Position numbers and translations under genes: made by a program
In this document: in pieces, positions 9,014 to 17,541 of the stretch
Position numbering within the stretch: position 1 is the stretch's first letter
Layout: each line of letters begins with the position of its first letter
The notes under the pieces: model-generated
What the model saw: the letters and a program-made list of their open reading frames with translations, nothing else
What the model was told of the DNA's origin: nothing
Databases searched by the model: none
Origin: Planococcus halotolerans
Lineage (GTDB): Bacteria; Bacillota; Bacilli; Bacillales_A; Planococcaceae
Assembly: GCF_003289955.1 (NCBI RefSeq)
Contig: NZ_QLZR01000001.1
Location: forward strand, 248,001-312,000
Direction of reading: 5' to 3'
DNA length: 64,000 nt

Positions 9014-10627
9014 ATGATGGATCATAATTTACCTATCACTATCACTTATTGGCTTATTGCCTTACTCCCCCTTGCGGCTCTGCTAATTATGCTTATATGG
9101 ATAGAGCTTTCTGCACCGGTTTCTGGAGCAATTGCTTTAGCAATTGCTCTGGCAACATCCCTTCTTCTCTATCAAACACCATTTGATATGGCTTTGATAG
9201 GGATAGGAAAGGGAGCATGGGATGCATTTTTCATCCTGCTGGTTGTCTGGCCCGCCCTTCTGCTTTACCAGGTTACAGATAAAGCGGGTGCTTTCAAAGC
9301 GATTCGTAAAGGAATATTAGAGTACAGCAAAAATTACTTGTTTCTTGTTCTGGCTTTTGGATGGGTGTTCGCTTCTTTTCTGCAGGGCATCACCGGCTTC
9401 GGGGCACCCATAGCCGTTGTTGCTCCGCTGTTAATCGGAATTGGCGTAAAACCCGTGACTGCGGTTGTTATCCCTTTGATCGGCCACGCTTGGGGAAACA
9501 CGTTCGGGACATTGGCTGTCGCCTGGATTGCCACTGTAAATATCGTTGATCTCCAGTCTCAGGCCTTGGCGGCTTTCTATACAGCACTGCTGCTTTGGAT
9601 ACCCAATCTAATCGCCGGAATTATGATTTGCTGGCTTTTCGCCAAGTGGAAGGGAGTAAAAGAAGGAATATGGGCTGTCTTGGTTATTTCCCTTATTCAC
9701 GGCGGCGGCCAAGTAGCTCTCTCTCAGGTCAACCCTTCCCTCAGCAACTTTATTCCGACTATCATCGCGCTTGGGGCTCTTTACTTTCTTTCAAAATGGG
9801 AGAGATACAGTGAAAAGACTGACCTCGAGGATAAGACCGAAATTTTGCAGGACAAGGATTCAGAAGAAGAAGATGTGCCTTTGACAATGAACCAGGCATT
9901 TATGCCTTACTATGTGTTGATGGTCCTATCAGTCATCATGCTAGGAATTCCATTTATACAGAGCACACTGGATAACCTGGATGTTGGCATCCCCTTTCCT
10001 GGTGCGGAAACAGGATATGGGTATGAGGTTGAAGGGGAAAATTCGTATTCCCCTATTGCACCACTCACCCATCCAGGGACCTATTTATTAATAGCTTCCA
10101 TTTTCGGCTACTTTTGGTTCAAGTCGAAAAATGTTTATGAGGAAAATACCCTTTCAAAGATACGTAAAGATATATGGAGTGATGGACAGGCAGCCTCTCT
10201 TTCAATTTTAGCTTTTCTTGCCATGTCACAAGTTCTTGAACACTCAGGACAGACTACCGTACTGGCACTCGGCATTGGAGAGGTATCCACTCCTATTATT
10301 TACATGGCACTGGCAAACCTTATTGGCATCACCGGTTCGTTTATGACTTCTTCCAACGCATCTTCAAATATTCTTTTTTCACCGTTACACGAGAATGTAG
10401 CGAATAATATGGAGGGGTTGAGTGTCGCCCATGTCATTGCTGCACAATCTGCCGGAGGTGCAATAGGGAATTCCATTTCACCCTCCAATGTAATTTTAGG
10501 TACAAGTACAGCTGGAATCAAAGGACAGAATTCTGAAGTTTTCAAACCTACTATTGTTTTTTGTATAATCTCAGGAATACTTGTATCTTTAGGTTCTATC
10601 GCTTTACATGTTTTCTTTCCTGTTTGA
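9014..10627 (+). CDS. L-lactate permease family transporter, tandem paralogue
   Basis: This 537-aa protein is collinear with the preceding permease. It shares LQGITGFGAPIAVVAPLLIG, GQTTVLALGIGEV and SAGGAIGNS and has a similar acidic loop, but differs at many conservative positions and in the loop after residue 325. Retention of both copies suggests slightly different substrates or a need for dosage. The start ATG ATG follows TAAGGAG. A strong terminator follows, so it ends the operon. Confidence 0.92.
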   Translation: MMDHNLPITITYWLIALLPLAALLIMLIWIELSAPVSGAIALAIALATSLLLYQTPFDMALIGIGKGAWDAFFILLVVWPALLLYQVTDKAGAFKAIRKGILEYSKNYLFLVLAFGWVFASFLQGITGFGAPIAVVAPLLIGIGVKPVTAVVIPLIGHAWGNTFGTLAVAWIATVNIVDLQSQALAAFYTALLLWIPNLIAGIMICWLFAKWKGVKEGIWAVLVISLIHGGGQVALSQVNPSLSNFIPTIIALGALYFLSKWERYSEKTDLEDKTEILQDKDSEEEDVPLTMNQAFMPYYVLMVLSVIMLGIPFIQSTLDNLDVGIPFPGAETGYGYEVEGENSYSPIAPLTHPGTYLLIASIFGYFWFKSKNVYEENTLSKIRKDIWSDGQAASLSILAFLAMSQVLEHSGQTTVLALGIGEVSTPIIYMALANLIGITGSFMTSSNASSNILFSPLHENVANNMEGLSVAHVIAAQSAGGAIGNSISPSNVILGTSTAGIKGQNSEVFKPTIVFCIISGILVSLGSIALHVFFPV

Positions 10628-10659
10628 TAAAAATCCATCATCTAAAAAAAATCTGCCCG

Positions 10660-10693
10660 CCAGCAAAAAAGCTATACTTTTTTGCTGGTTTTT
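10660..10693 (+). terminator. Terminator of the Ggt-LctP-LctP operon
   Basis: A perfect 12-bp stem CCAGCAAAAAAG / CTTTTTTGCTGG with loop CTATA is followed by five T residues. Confidence 0.9.
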
Positions 10694-10810
10694 CATGACG
10701 ATTTCCGCATAATATTATTACAGAATCACTTATACATTATGAAAATTCCGATTATTTTACATAAATTGTTAATGTTCTGCTGATTTTTTCTTGAATACAA
10801 CCAATCGAGA

Positions 10811-10848
10811 GGGTTCAAAACCCTTTCCTAAGGAAAGAGTGTTATAAT
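10811..10848 (+). promoter_or_regulatory. Promoter region with two adjacent palindromes
   Basis: A perfect -10 hexamer TATAAT lies at 10843-10848. The expected -35 position has no good match, but two back-to-back palindromes lie there: GGGTTcaaAACCC (10811-10823) and CTTTCCTaAGGAAAG (10823-10837). This is the layout of an activator- or repressor-controlled promoter. Its binding protein is unknown. Confidence 0.5.
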
Positions 10849-10881
10849 AGGTATACAAAGATTTTTGTAAGGAGGAATAAC

Positions 10882-11313
10882 ATGGCTACTGCACGAGAAA
10901 TGAGTCTGGTCAATAAAGATTTTTTGGTAGAAGAACTCGGGCTGAAGCAACAGGGCAATTCGGCTGTATTTACAAATGAGGATACATTTGTGTTATCACC
11001 GTCTGTCCAGCGATATGAAAAAGGATTTGACGTCAGCGATTTTACTTTGGCGAAATATGATCCAGAAAAACAACAGGGATATCTTATTGTCCGATATATG
11101 GATACCTTTCTCATGGCCAAGCTTGAAAGCTTCATTGATAAAATGATGCCTCCTGAGCTGAAAATCACCAAAAAAAATACAAAGCCACATTGGAAATTTA
11201 CTGTAGCTGAAAACCCGGCTTACCATATTGTCAATACACAGAATAAGGAATTGCGCTATCGTTTACAGGAACCATCCAAAAAGCAAATTCTTTCTTTCTT
11301 CAATAAAATGTAA
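10882..11313 (+). CDS. Hypothetical 143-aa protein
   Basis: I do not recognise the family. The protein is soluble-looking with mixed charge and no membrane segment or cysteine. It includes FDVSDFTLAKYDPEKQQGYLI and a C-terminal basic helix ending KKQILSFFNKM. The frame is convincing: ATG follows GTAAGGAGG, a TATAAT promoter element lies 34 bp upstream, and a strong bidirectional terminator sits immediately after the stop. It is monocistronic and convergent with a small hydrophilic protein gene. Confidence 0.85.
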   Translation: MATAREMSLVNKDFLVEELGLKQQGNSAVFTNEDTFVLSPSVQRYEKGFDVSDFTLAKYDPEKQQGYLIVRYMDTFLMAKLESFIDKMMPPELKITKKNTKPHWKFTVAENPAYHIVNTQNKELRYRLQEPSKKQILSFFNKM

Positions 11314-11351
11314 AAAGACAGCTCCCGACTTTTTAAGGGAGCTGTCTTTTT
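11313..11351. terminator. Bidirectional terminator
   Basis: A perfect 15-bp stem AAAAAGACAGCTCCC / GGGAGCTGTCTTTTT lies between two convergent genes, with T tracts on both strands. Confidence 0.92.
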
Positions 11352-11352
11352 A

Positions 11353-11544
11353 TTATTCTTCTTCATTTTCACGGATGGGAATCTTTTCATCCCCTATGCC
11401 TGTATTACTGTGGGCTCCTTCTTTTCGAAGCTCTTCTCCATCACGCTGTTCTGCATTCTTGCCGCCAAAACTTCCGTGTTTTTGGTCGCCTCTTCTGGTA
11501 CTTTTGTTCTCTTGTTCCCGATCAGAAAATTCCTGCTTGCTCAT
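11353..11544 (-). CDS. Small hydrophilic protein, 63 aa
   Basis: This very polar protein (MSKQEFSDREQENKSTRRGD...) has no hydrophobic stretch and is rich in Glu, Lys, Arg and Gly, so it is probably disordered. It resembles in composition the stress-associated hydrophilic proteins of Bacillales and the protein at 40715-41032. The start ATG is preceded by TTGGGAGGGGATCAAC, a strong ribosome binding site, and the gene ends at the shared terminator. I cannot assign a function. A longer frame on the other strand was rejected because it crosses that terminator. Confidence 0.72.
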   Translation of the reverse strand: MSKQEFSDREQENKSTRRGDQKHGSFGGKNAEQRDGEELRKEGAHSNTGIGDEKIPIRENEEE

Positions 11545-11664
11545 GTTGATCCCCTCCCAAGAAAATTGTCTTATCTATCCCTTTCCCCAATCTATTCAAA
11601 GAAAACACAAGAGGCAATTGTTGTTGAGCAATCATCAGGGCCAACAAAGCTACCCCTAGCTTCC

Positions 11665-12161
11665 ATTATAAGTTGAACTAAAAATCTTTAGTAGTCGATA
11701 TTCCGCAAAACAGCTACGAAGACATTAGCCGACGCTTGCGAGGCTAAGTCTTTGCGACGAAGCAGCGCAGCGATGCAGGAGCACGGTTTTTACGCCTAGC
11801 TTATTATGCGAGCAACCCGAGTGGATCTCGCCCTTCGTCGAAACGGAGTTGGAAAGCCAACTCCGTTTCTGTCTCTGCATCGCTTCGCTAGCTTCGAGAC
11901 ATGAAAGGGCGCTGTTCCCCAAGGCGTCTTCGCTGTTTTGCTCCATATCTTTAGAGATATCTCTCAGCAAAGGCGCGTCGCCGGAGCAGGCGAATGCCGA
12001 CGGAGCAGAAGACGAGTGTTCTTCTCGGCTTATTGCGGGAGGCAAGGTTCGCCATACGAAGATGGCGCAACCTTTGCGACGAGCAGTGCGCAGGAGCATA
12101 ATCTTCGCACTGTCCAAAGCGCCGAAGCGGTATATTTCTTTTTTTATATTCAACTTACATA
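11665..12161. mobile_element. MITE-like element, copy 1 (about 0.5 kb)
   Basis: The element is bounded by TTATAAGTTGAA (11666-11677) and TTCAACTTACATA (12149-12161), which are near-perfect terminal inverted repeats. The interior lacks a convincing gene and is collinear with the element at 56693-57061: TATTCCGCAAAACAGCT, TTTGCGACGAAGCAGCG, CCCCAAGGCGTCTTCGCTG, GCTCCATATCT, TTGCGACGAGC and AGCATAATCTT all recur in the same order. This copy is longer by roughly 125 bp, because a segment at about 11796-11918 is absent from copy 2. It fills the 11545-12162 gap. No transposase is encoded in the window. Confidence 0.75.
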
Positions 12162-12162
12162 G

Positions 12163-12642
12163 TCAAAGATTAAAATCAAAAGCTGACAGTCCGAAATAGA
12201 CGGAAAGCAGGGACAACATTGCAAAAACAACATATTCTGCTGTTCCGCCAGTTTTTGCAGTAATAGGAAAACGGACTGTGACTTTAAATGGGAACAATAA
12301 TTTTATGCCATTTTTAGTTGCCATATCCAATACTAAATGGCTGGCCATTCCCACCAGCAAACCGGCTGCAATGGCCTCATTCGGCAAGAAGGCGTTAAAC
12401 AATAAAGCTGCCATCAATAGAAAGATAAGACTGTGGGTGAATGTCCGGTGGCCGAATAGTGTATTGATGATTTTCGAAACAACCGGAAAAGTCCGGCCGA
12501 TTTTGCTGCCTCCGTGGCAGATATCCGGTATCACGGCTCCTACTGCTCCCGCGCCAAGCAGGAGCACCGGTTCGTAATTTGTAATTTGTGCGAATGCAAG
12601 ACTTGCTGCGATGCCGCCGATGATGTGTGTTTTCCCAGTCAT
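12163..12642 (-). CDS. YdjM/YvsG-type membrane-bound metal-dependent hydrolase (DUF457)
   Basis: The 159-aa membrane protein has the family motifs MTGKTHIIGG near the N-terminus, PDICHGGSKIGR, HRTFTHSLIF and ASHLVLDMATKNGIKLLFPF. The conserved His and Asp residues suggest metal binding at the membrane face. Homologues in E. coli and Bacillus include LexA- or stress-regulated members, but their reaction is not established. The start ATG follows AGAAGGAGAA. The stop codon abuts the right end of the MITE-like element, so the element has inserted just downstream of this gene. Confidence 0.88.
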   Translation of the reverse strand: MTGKTHIIGGIAASLAFAQITNYEPVLLLGAGAVGAVIPDICHGGSKIGRTFPVVSKIINTLFGHRTFTHSLIFLLMAALLFNAFLPNEAIAAGLLVGMASHLVLDMATKNGIKLLFPFKVTVRFPITAKTGGTAEYVVFAMLSLLSVYFGLSAFDFNL

Positions 12643-12731
12643 GCTGATTCTCCTTCTGCTGTAATCTCTTTTATTATACGGAAAATCGGGTATGGTGGAG
12701 ATATAGAAATAAAGAAAAAGGAGTTTTAACT

Positions 12732-13382
12732 ATGGGAATCCATGCATTTTTTAACTCATTGAATGATCTGGAGCGTATCATCCGTGCGCCAGGCAGATTT
12801 AAATTTGAAGAACATAATGTGGCTGCCCATTCCTGGAAGGTCAGCCAGTACGCCATGTTCTTTGCCACGATCGAAGAACGCGCCGGACGTGCAATCGATT
12901 GGAAATCACTTTACGAAAAAACCATCAATCACGATTTCGCCGAAGTCTTTATCGGCGACATTAAAACACCTGTCAAACATTCTTCACCCGAGCTGAAAGA
13001 AATGATCGCCCAGGTCGAAGAAGGGATGATGGCGAAATTCATCTCCCGGGAAATTCCTGAAGAATTTCAACAGGTGTTTTCTGACCGCATGAAAGAAGGC
13101 AAGGATGAAACAATTGAAGGCCGTCTGCTCGAGCTTGCTGACAAACTGGATCAATTCTATGAATCCTTCAACGAAATGAAGCGCGGAAATGCCGACCCTG
13201 AATTCGCTAAAATGTACCGCATCGCTCTGACGAAATTACTCAATATCCCGCTTGAAGCAAGCGTCAGCTATTTCAAAAACATCCTTCTTGAAGATGTGAT
13301 CAATGAAGACAGCGTTATGGATGTTAAATCGATTACGCTGCAGGTACTTGAGCGCCACAAGCATTCACCATATATTTCATAA
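12732..13382 (+). CDS. HD-domain nucleotidase, YfbR-like
   Basis: The 216-aa protein has the HD metal-binding pattern: His33 in EEHNVAAHSWKVSQ, His67-Asp68 in TINHDFAEVFIGDIKTP, and Asp in LADKLDQF. This is the YfbR branch, whose E. coli member is a 5'-deoxynucleotidase acting on dNMPs. The protein is predicted cytoplasmic and may take part in nucleotide pool control. It starts at ATG after AAAAAGGAG. It is divergent from the YdjM-like gene with only about 90 bp between the starts. Confidence 0.9.
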   Translation: MGIHAFFNSLNDLERIIRAPGRFKFEEHNVAAHSWKVSQYAMFFATIEERAGRAIDWKSLYEKTINHDFAEVFIGDIKTPVKHSSPELKEMIAQVEEGMMAKFISREIPEEFQQVFSDRMKEGKDETIEGRLLELADKLDQFYESFNEMKRGNADPEFAKMYRIALTKLLNIPLEASVSYFKNILLEDVINEDSVMDVKSITLQVLERHKHSPYIS

Positions 13383-13420
13383 TCACCTTGTGGTAAATTG
13401 TATATAGTACAAATTAACCC

Positions 13421-13453
13421 GGAGGTGAATCCCTTAGTTAAGGGAATTTATTG
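13421..13453 (+). promoter_or_regulatory. Unusual ribosome binding site: Shine-Dalgarno separated from TTG start by a small hairpin
   Basis: GGAGGTGA (13421-13428) is an excellent Shine-Dalgarno but lies about 22 nt before the only possible start, TTG at 13451, because an in-frame TAA ends at 13441. Between them sits the inverted repeat CCCTTA-GT-TAAGGG (13431-13444). If it folds, the effective spacing shrinks to about 8 nt. Folding of this hairpin could therefore set the translation rate. Confidence 0.55.
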
Positions 13454-14752
13454 GACCCCATACTTTTAGTGAATTCAGCGTTATTCGTTTTATTAATTTT
13501 ATTTACTGCCGTATTTGTCGGAGCAGAGTTTGCAGTAGTCAAAGTCCGCATGTCGCGCATTGATCAGTTGATCGAAGAAGGCAATAAGCGGGCCGGGCTC
13601 GCGAAAAAGATCCTGGATGATCTCGATTACTACCTGTCCGCCTGCCAGCTTGGCATTACGATGACTGCGCTTGGACTTGGCTGGCTGGGTAAACCGGCTG
13701 TCGAACAGCTGATTCTTCCTTTTTTTAGAGATTTTGGTCTGCCCTCTTCGTCCGCTTTATTCATCTCTTTCATCCTGGCTTTCTCATTGGTAACTTTTCT
13801 TCATGTTGTCATTGGTGAAATGACGCCAAAGTCACTCGCCCTGCATTCAGCTGAGCGCATGACGCTGGCACTTGCGCCAATTCTGTATGCGTTCGGAAAA
13901 GTCATGTCTCCGTTCATTTACATTATGACTGGCGCTTCACGACTCTTGCTGCGCATATTCGGTATACAGCCGGCCCAGGCTGAGCAAGGGCATTCTGAAG
14001 AAGAGCTGAAGATTATCATGGCCCAGAGCTTTCAAAGCGGCGAGATTAACCAGACAGAATTATCGTATATGCAGAATATCTTTGCATTTGATGAGCGCAG
14101 CGCAAAAGATGTCATGGTACCGCGCACACAAATGATCGCATTTCCAGATTCACTGAGCTCCGAAGAATTACTGGAAGAAATCCGGGAACATCGCTTTACA
14201 CGTTACCCGATCGCTCGTGACGGTGATAAAGACGATCTGATCGGTTTCATCAATGCCAAGGAAGTTCTGACTCATTTCGCAGTCAATGGATCAGTCCAAA
14301 TGACCGAGCTTATTCACAGCTTGCCGTATTTTCATGAAACGACCCCTCTTCAGACAGCTTTAGTGAAAATGCAGAAGGACCGTACCCATATCGCATTAGT
14401 AATAGACGAATATGGAGGGACTTCCGGTTTGATCACAATGGAAGATATTCTGGAGGAAATCGTCGGAGAAATACGGGACGAGTTTGATGAAGATGAGGAA
14501 GCGGATATTATTAAAGAAAACGAACACCGCTATTTATTGAATGGCAGGGTGCTGTTAAAAGATCTTGAAGAGCGCTTTGGCCTTGAATTTGACGACAGTG
14601 AGGATATTGATACGATTGCCGGATGGGTTCAGCATCAGCTGATAGAAGCTGAAACCGGCAGCACATTTGAAAACAATGGTTGCCGCTGGTCCATACTGAA
14701 AATGGAAAACCATCATATCCTTAAAATCTCGCTTGATATTTTGGGGGATTAA
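13451..14752 (+). CDS. CNNM/CorC-type transporter (DUF21 + CBS pair + CorC_HlyC domain)
   Basis: The 433-aa protein has an N-terminal DUF21 membrane domain (residues ~1-190, with [19 protein letters not shown] and [13 protein letters not shown]), two CBS domains (~205-330, including [11 protein letters not shown] and [20 protein letters not shown]) and a C-terminal CorC_HlyC domain. Members (B. subtilis YhdP, YqhB) are linked to magnesium efflux; the old name hemolysin is misleading. It starts with TTG at 13451. The spacing to the Shine-Dalgarno is unusual and is described separately. Confidence 0.92.
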   Translation: MDPILLVNSALFVLLILFTAVFVGAEFAVVKVRMSRIDQLIEEGNKRAGLAKKILDDLDYYLSACQLGITMTALGLGWLGKPAVEQLILPFFRDFGLPSSSALFISFILAFSLVTFLHVVIGEMTPKSLALHSAERMTLALAPILYAFGKVMSPFIYIMTGASRLLLRIFGIQPAQAEQGHSEEELKIIMAQSFQSGEINQTELSYMQNIFAFDERSAKDVMVPRTQMIAFPDSLSSEELLEEIREHRFTRYPIARDGDKDDLIGFINAKEVLTHFAVNGSVQMTELIHSLPYFHETTPLQTALVKMQKDRTHIALVIDEYGGTSGLITMEDILEEIVGEIRDEFDEDEEADIIKENEHRYLLNGRVLLKDLEERFGLEFDDSEDIDTIAGWVQHQLIEAETGSTFENNGCRWSILKMENHHILKISLDILGD

Positions 14753-14979
14753 AATGAAAACAGATAAAGCAGTGATAGGAATCAACCAGATTCCTTTCGC
14801 TGCTTTTTTGCATGGGCATTGTCTTCCTTCTATATCTATACTGTGTTTCAACATTCATATTCGTAAAACCAACCGTGGCTTTTCTTCCTCATTTACCTTA
14901 TTTATGCTGCTTTATGATTAAGCTGTTGTTCCAGCGGGCATACACAAGATAAAGAAACTAAAAAATGGAGGTTGAAAAT

Positions 14980-15822
14980 ATGGGAAAAGCAAAATCCTAC
15001 GGCAAAGAGTTCGGGGCAAAGTTTAAAGAAGACAATGCCACGATTCTTGCAGCAGCACAGGCTTATTATTATTTACTAGCTATCGTGCCATTATTGATCC
15101 TGCTGCTGGCTATCCTGCCGTATCTGCAAATCGAACCGCAGCGTGTTATGGACTTTATGGGTACGATCCTTCCCGGCGAAGTTGCATCGACATTTGAAGA
15201 ACAAATTGTCAGTGTTGTCACAACGCCAGCTGGTGGTCTATTGACTGTCGGTATCCTGGGTACATTATGGTCTGCATCAAACGCGGTAAGCGCATTTATC
15301 AAAGCGACCAATGAAGCCTATGATGTGGAAGAGACAAGATCGTTCATCAAACAGAAAGGTATTGCAATTCTTTTGACATTGTTCATGCTGGTTGCTGTTA
15401 TTGTAGCTCTTGTATTGCCGATTTTTGGCGGAACAATCATTGATATGATTAGTTCATTCATGAACCTGCCGTCACAGACGGAAATTTTATTCCAAGTACT
15501 CCGTTGGGTCATTTCCATTGCGGTAATGAGTATCGTTCTGGCGTTCATGTACAAAATTGCACCAAATAAGCACTTCCCATTCAAAGAAGTAATTGTTGGT
15601 GCATTGATAGCGACAGTGTTATGGCAGCTTGTATCTCTTGCATTCTCATTCTATGTGTCTAATTTCGGCAGTTACAGTGCCACATATGGCAGTCTCGGAG
15701 GTTTAATCATATTGATATTGTGGTTCTTCCTGACAGGGCTGATCCTGGTGATCGGTGCTGAAATCAATGCTATCATCCACAAACATAAACACCAAAAGAC
15801 TGGTCCTGCTAAAGTCCAATGA
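14980..15822 (+). CDS. YihY/BrkB family membrane protein
   Basis: The 280-aa protein has about six transmembrane segments and the YihY signature region ILAAAQAYYYLLAIVPLLIL, plus GTLWSASNAVSAFIKATNEAYDVEETR and a C-terminal EINAIIHKHKH. Members were once annotated as ribonuclease BN; the function in Firmicutes is unsettled. I start at ATG 14980 because the in-frame ATG at 14965 overlaps the ribosome binding site GGAGGTT. The 14753-14979 spacer holds no convincing gene. Confidence 0.92.
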   Translation: MGKAKSYGKEFGAKFKEDNATILAAAQAYYYLLAIVPLLILLLAILPYLQIEPQRVMDFMGTILPGEVASTFEEQIVSVVTTPAGGLLTVGILGTLWSASNAVSAFIKATNEAYDVEETRSFIKQKGIAILLTLFMLVAVIVALVLPIFGGTIIDMISSFMNLPSQTEILFQVLRWVISIAVMSIVLAFMYKIAPNKHFPFKEVIVGALIATVLWQLVSLAFSFYVSNFGSYSATYGSLGGLIILILWFFLTGLILVIGAEINAIIHKHKHQKTGPAKVQ

Positions 15823-15829
15823 TATTACG

Positions 15830-15875
15830 AAAAGCGCTCTGCTGTAAGCATTTGCTTACAGCAGAGCGCTTTTTA
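15830..15875. terminator. Strong bidirectional terminator
   Basis: A near-perfect 20-bp stem AAAGCGCTCTGCTGTAAGCA and its complement flank a 2-nt loop, with T-rich flanks. It separates the YihY gene from the convergent dipeptidase gene. Confidence 0.93.
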
Positions 15876-15892
15876 ATGTCCACTTCTTCCAG

Positions 15893-16843
15893 TCAAATCG
15901 GTAAATGAGCTAAAAAGTTCCGATAAGCAAACCCTTCCACTTCTGTTTCAGTATAATGCTTCTGCAGTTCATTGATCAGTTTCTGGTAATCACCTGCGTT
16001 TTTCATATTATCCGTATAAAATTTGATGCCGTCGAAATCCGAACCAAAACCGATGTGCTCCACTCCGCCCAGTGAACAGAAATGGTCGATATGCCGGATC
16101 AGATCAGAAATTGTCGCTGTGTGGCTTTCTTCATTGATGAAGGAAGGAAAAAAGACTATATTGATCATTGCCTTCCTCCGGAACATGGCACGGGCCTGTT
16201 CATCGGTCAGGTTCCGCGCATGATTGCATAATGCCCGTGCATTCGAATGGCTGGCAAAAGGAAAATCCGCCAGTTCGAGAACATCCCAAAAAGACTTCTC
16301 CGACAGATGGGACACATCTGTAAAAATCCTGTTTTCATTATTTGCCCGTACAACATCTTTACCAAACAGTGTCAGTCCTGCGCCTCTTGGCTCACCAGCT
16401 CCGTCTGCACAGAGATTGGCATAATTCCACGTCAGCCCCACAGACAAAACGCCCAACCGAAAGAGATGCCGCAGCTTGGCCAGGTCATTGCCGACAGGCT
16501 CTGCGCCTTCAAGCGTCAGCACTGCACCGATTTCATCATCTTTAAGCTCGTTGATATCCTGCCAGCTGGCAATATGGCGCATTTGCGGATTCTTGCCGAT
16601 TATTTCTGTATGAAAAAGGTCAACCTGCTCAAGGGCATGCTGCCATTTTTCATCGGAAGGCAGTTCCGGATGAAGGAAAATTGCAAAAAACTGTACTTTA
16701 ACGCCGCCTGCCTGCAATCGCTGAAAGTTTGTATCCAGCTCTTTTGCGTCTGTAAAATTCAATAGCGGCTTGTGGTAAAGGGAATCTCTTTTTGCCACTT
16801 GCATTTTGAACAAAGCATCGCAATGCATATCAATGATTTTCAC
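15893..16843 (-). CDS. Membrane dipeptidase (peptidase family M19)
   Basis: The 316-aa zinc dipeptidase has His7 and Asp9 in the N-terminal DMHCDAL motif, the bridging Glu in AVLTLEGAEPV, SHSNARALCNHARNLTDEQ, and GSDFDGI near the C-terminus. Despite the name, bacterial M19 enzymes are usually cytoplasmic, and no signal peptide is seen. They hydrolyse dipeptides, including some D-amino-acid-containing ones. It starts with GTG at 16843, eight bases after AAGGAG. Confidence 0.93.
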   Translation of the reverse strand: MKIIDMHCDALFKMQVAKRDSLYHKPLLNFTDAKELDTNFQRLQAGGVKVQFFAIFLHPELPSDEKWQHALEQVDLFHTEIIGKNPQMRHIASWQDINELKDDEIGAVLTLEGAEPVGNDLAKLRHLFRLGVLSVGLTWNYANLCADGAGEPRGAGLTLFGKDVVRANNENRIFTDVSHLSEKSFWDVLELADFPFASHSNARALCNHARNLTDEQARAMFRRKAMINIVFFPSFINEESHTATISDLIRHIDHFCSLGGVEHIGFGSDFDGIKFYTDNMKNAGDYQKLINELQKHYTETEVEGFAYRNFLAHLPI

Positions 16844-16879
16844 CTTTACCGCTCCTTTCAGTTCTTAAATTCAAAACTC

Positions 16880-17149
16880 TCATCCTTCCCAGGCGATTTC
16901 CGTTGAATAGATGAGGCTGTCACCTACAAAAATTCGACATTTTGTGTAAAAGCAGCTCAATCCCAAAGAAACTTTTATTTCCTGAAATTCTCCGTTTTCA
17001 TCCCGCAGTTTGCCAAATAAGCGTGAACTTAACGTAAACCCGGGCTGATCATCCTGCAGAACTCCGTCCACCCACAACTTCTTTTGGTCCCAAGTACTTT
17101 CTATCCGAATACGATGTGAAGAATGTTTTATTTCCCAGATATCTTTCAT
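16880..17149 (-). CDS. Hypothetical 89-aa protein
   Basis: I do not recognise this protein. It is a small, probably beta-rich polypeptide (WEIKHSSHRIRIES, KLWVDGVLQDDQPGF) with two cysteines and no membrane segment. The start ATG is preceded by ACGGAGGCGTTACG. It ends about 35 bp before the dipeptidase start and is probably co-transcribed with it. Confidence 0.75.
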   Translation of the reverse strand: MKDIWEIKHSSHRIRIESTWDQKKLWVDGVLQDDQPGFTLSSRLFGKLRDENGEFQEIKVSLGLSCFYTKCRIFVGDSLIYSTEIAWEG

Positions 17150-17256
17150 CGTAACGCCTCCGTTTCATCTGATAGGGACAGTATAGCAAATAATCGGAAT
17201 CGTTTCTTCATTGGACCTGATAAACCGACTCCTTACAGCTGGAATTATTTTCATAA

Positions 17257-17292
17257 AAACCAAAAACAGCCCTCAAGTTAAAAGGGCTGTTT
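17257..17292 (-). terminator. Terminator upstream of the 16.9-17.1 kb genes
   Basis: The stem AAACAGCCCT / AGGGCTGTTT is followed on the minus strand by a T-rich tract. It would stop transcripts coming from yeeI after they cross the repeat at 17293-17532. Confidence 0.75.
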
Positions 17293-17532
17293 CTCTTGTC
17301 CAGACTTCAGCTGCCCAGCTCTTCGGGTCATAAGCCACTCGCTATGCGGCTGAAAGACGCCGCTTCGCTGATCGCTCTAAGCCCGTATTGCTCCTGTCTC
17401 TGCATCGCTGCGCTAGCTTCGAGAGATGAAAGGGCGTTGCATCGCTTCGCTAGCTTCGTCGCAAAGAGATGGCCCAAATATAATTTGTGCCATCTCTTGC
17501 CTGTCAGAGCTTAACGGGAGCTTGCGCTTTTC
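17293..17532 (-). repeat. Family A intergenic repeat, copy 2 (inverted orientation)
   Basis: Read on the minus strand, this begins with GAAAAGCGCAAGCTCCCGTT and ends in GAGCTGGGCAGCTGAAGTCTGGAC, so it is family A in the opposite direction to the other copies. Its middle carries two copies of the GCATCGCT(T/G)CGCTAGCTTCG module (about 17400-17425 and 17438-17463). The gap 17150-17541 holds only this repeat and a terminator. Confidence 0.75.
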
Positions 17533-17541
17533 CTATACTCA

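Noticed and set aside
11228..11659. 143-aa plus-strand frame
   Set aside because: It starts inside a better gene, crosses a strong bidirectional terminator and is antisense to the 63-aa hydrophilic protein, which has a good ribosome binding site.
11725..12199. Open frames of 142 aa (minus), 116 aa and 74 aa (plus) inside MITE copy 1
   Set aside because: They lie in repeat sequence with terminal inverted repeats, overlap on both strands, lack good ribosome binding sites, and are not conserved as frames in the second copy.
14733..14921. 62-aa frame between the CNNM and YihY genes
   Set aside because: It begins inside the CNNM coding region without a clear ribosome binding site, and the translated sequence shows no coding character.
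16247..16765. 172-aa plus-strand frame
   Set aside because: It is antisense to the M19 dipeptidase gene, with composition expected of a shadow frame.
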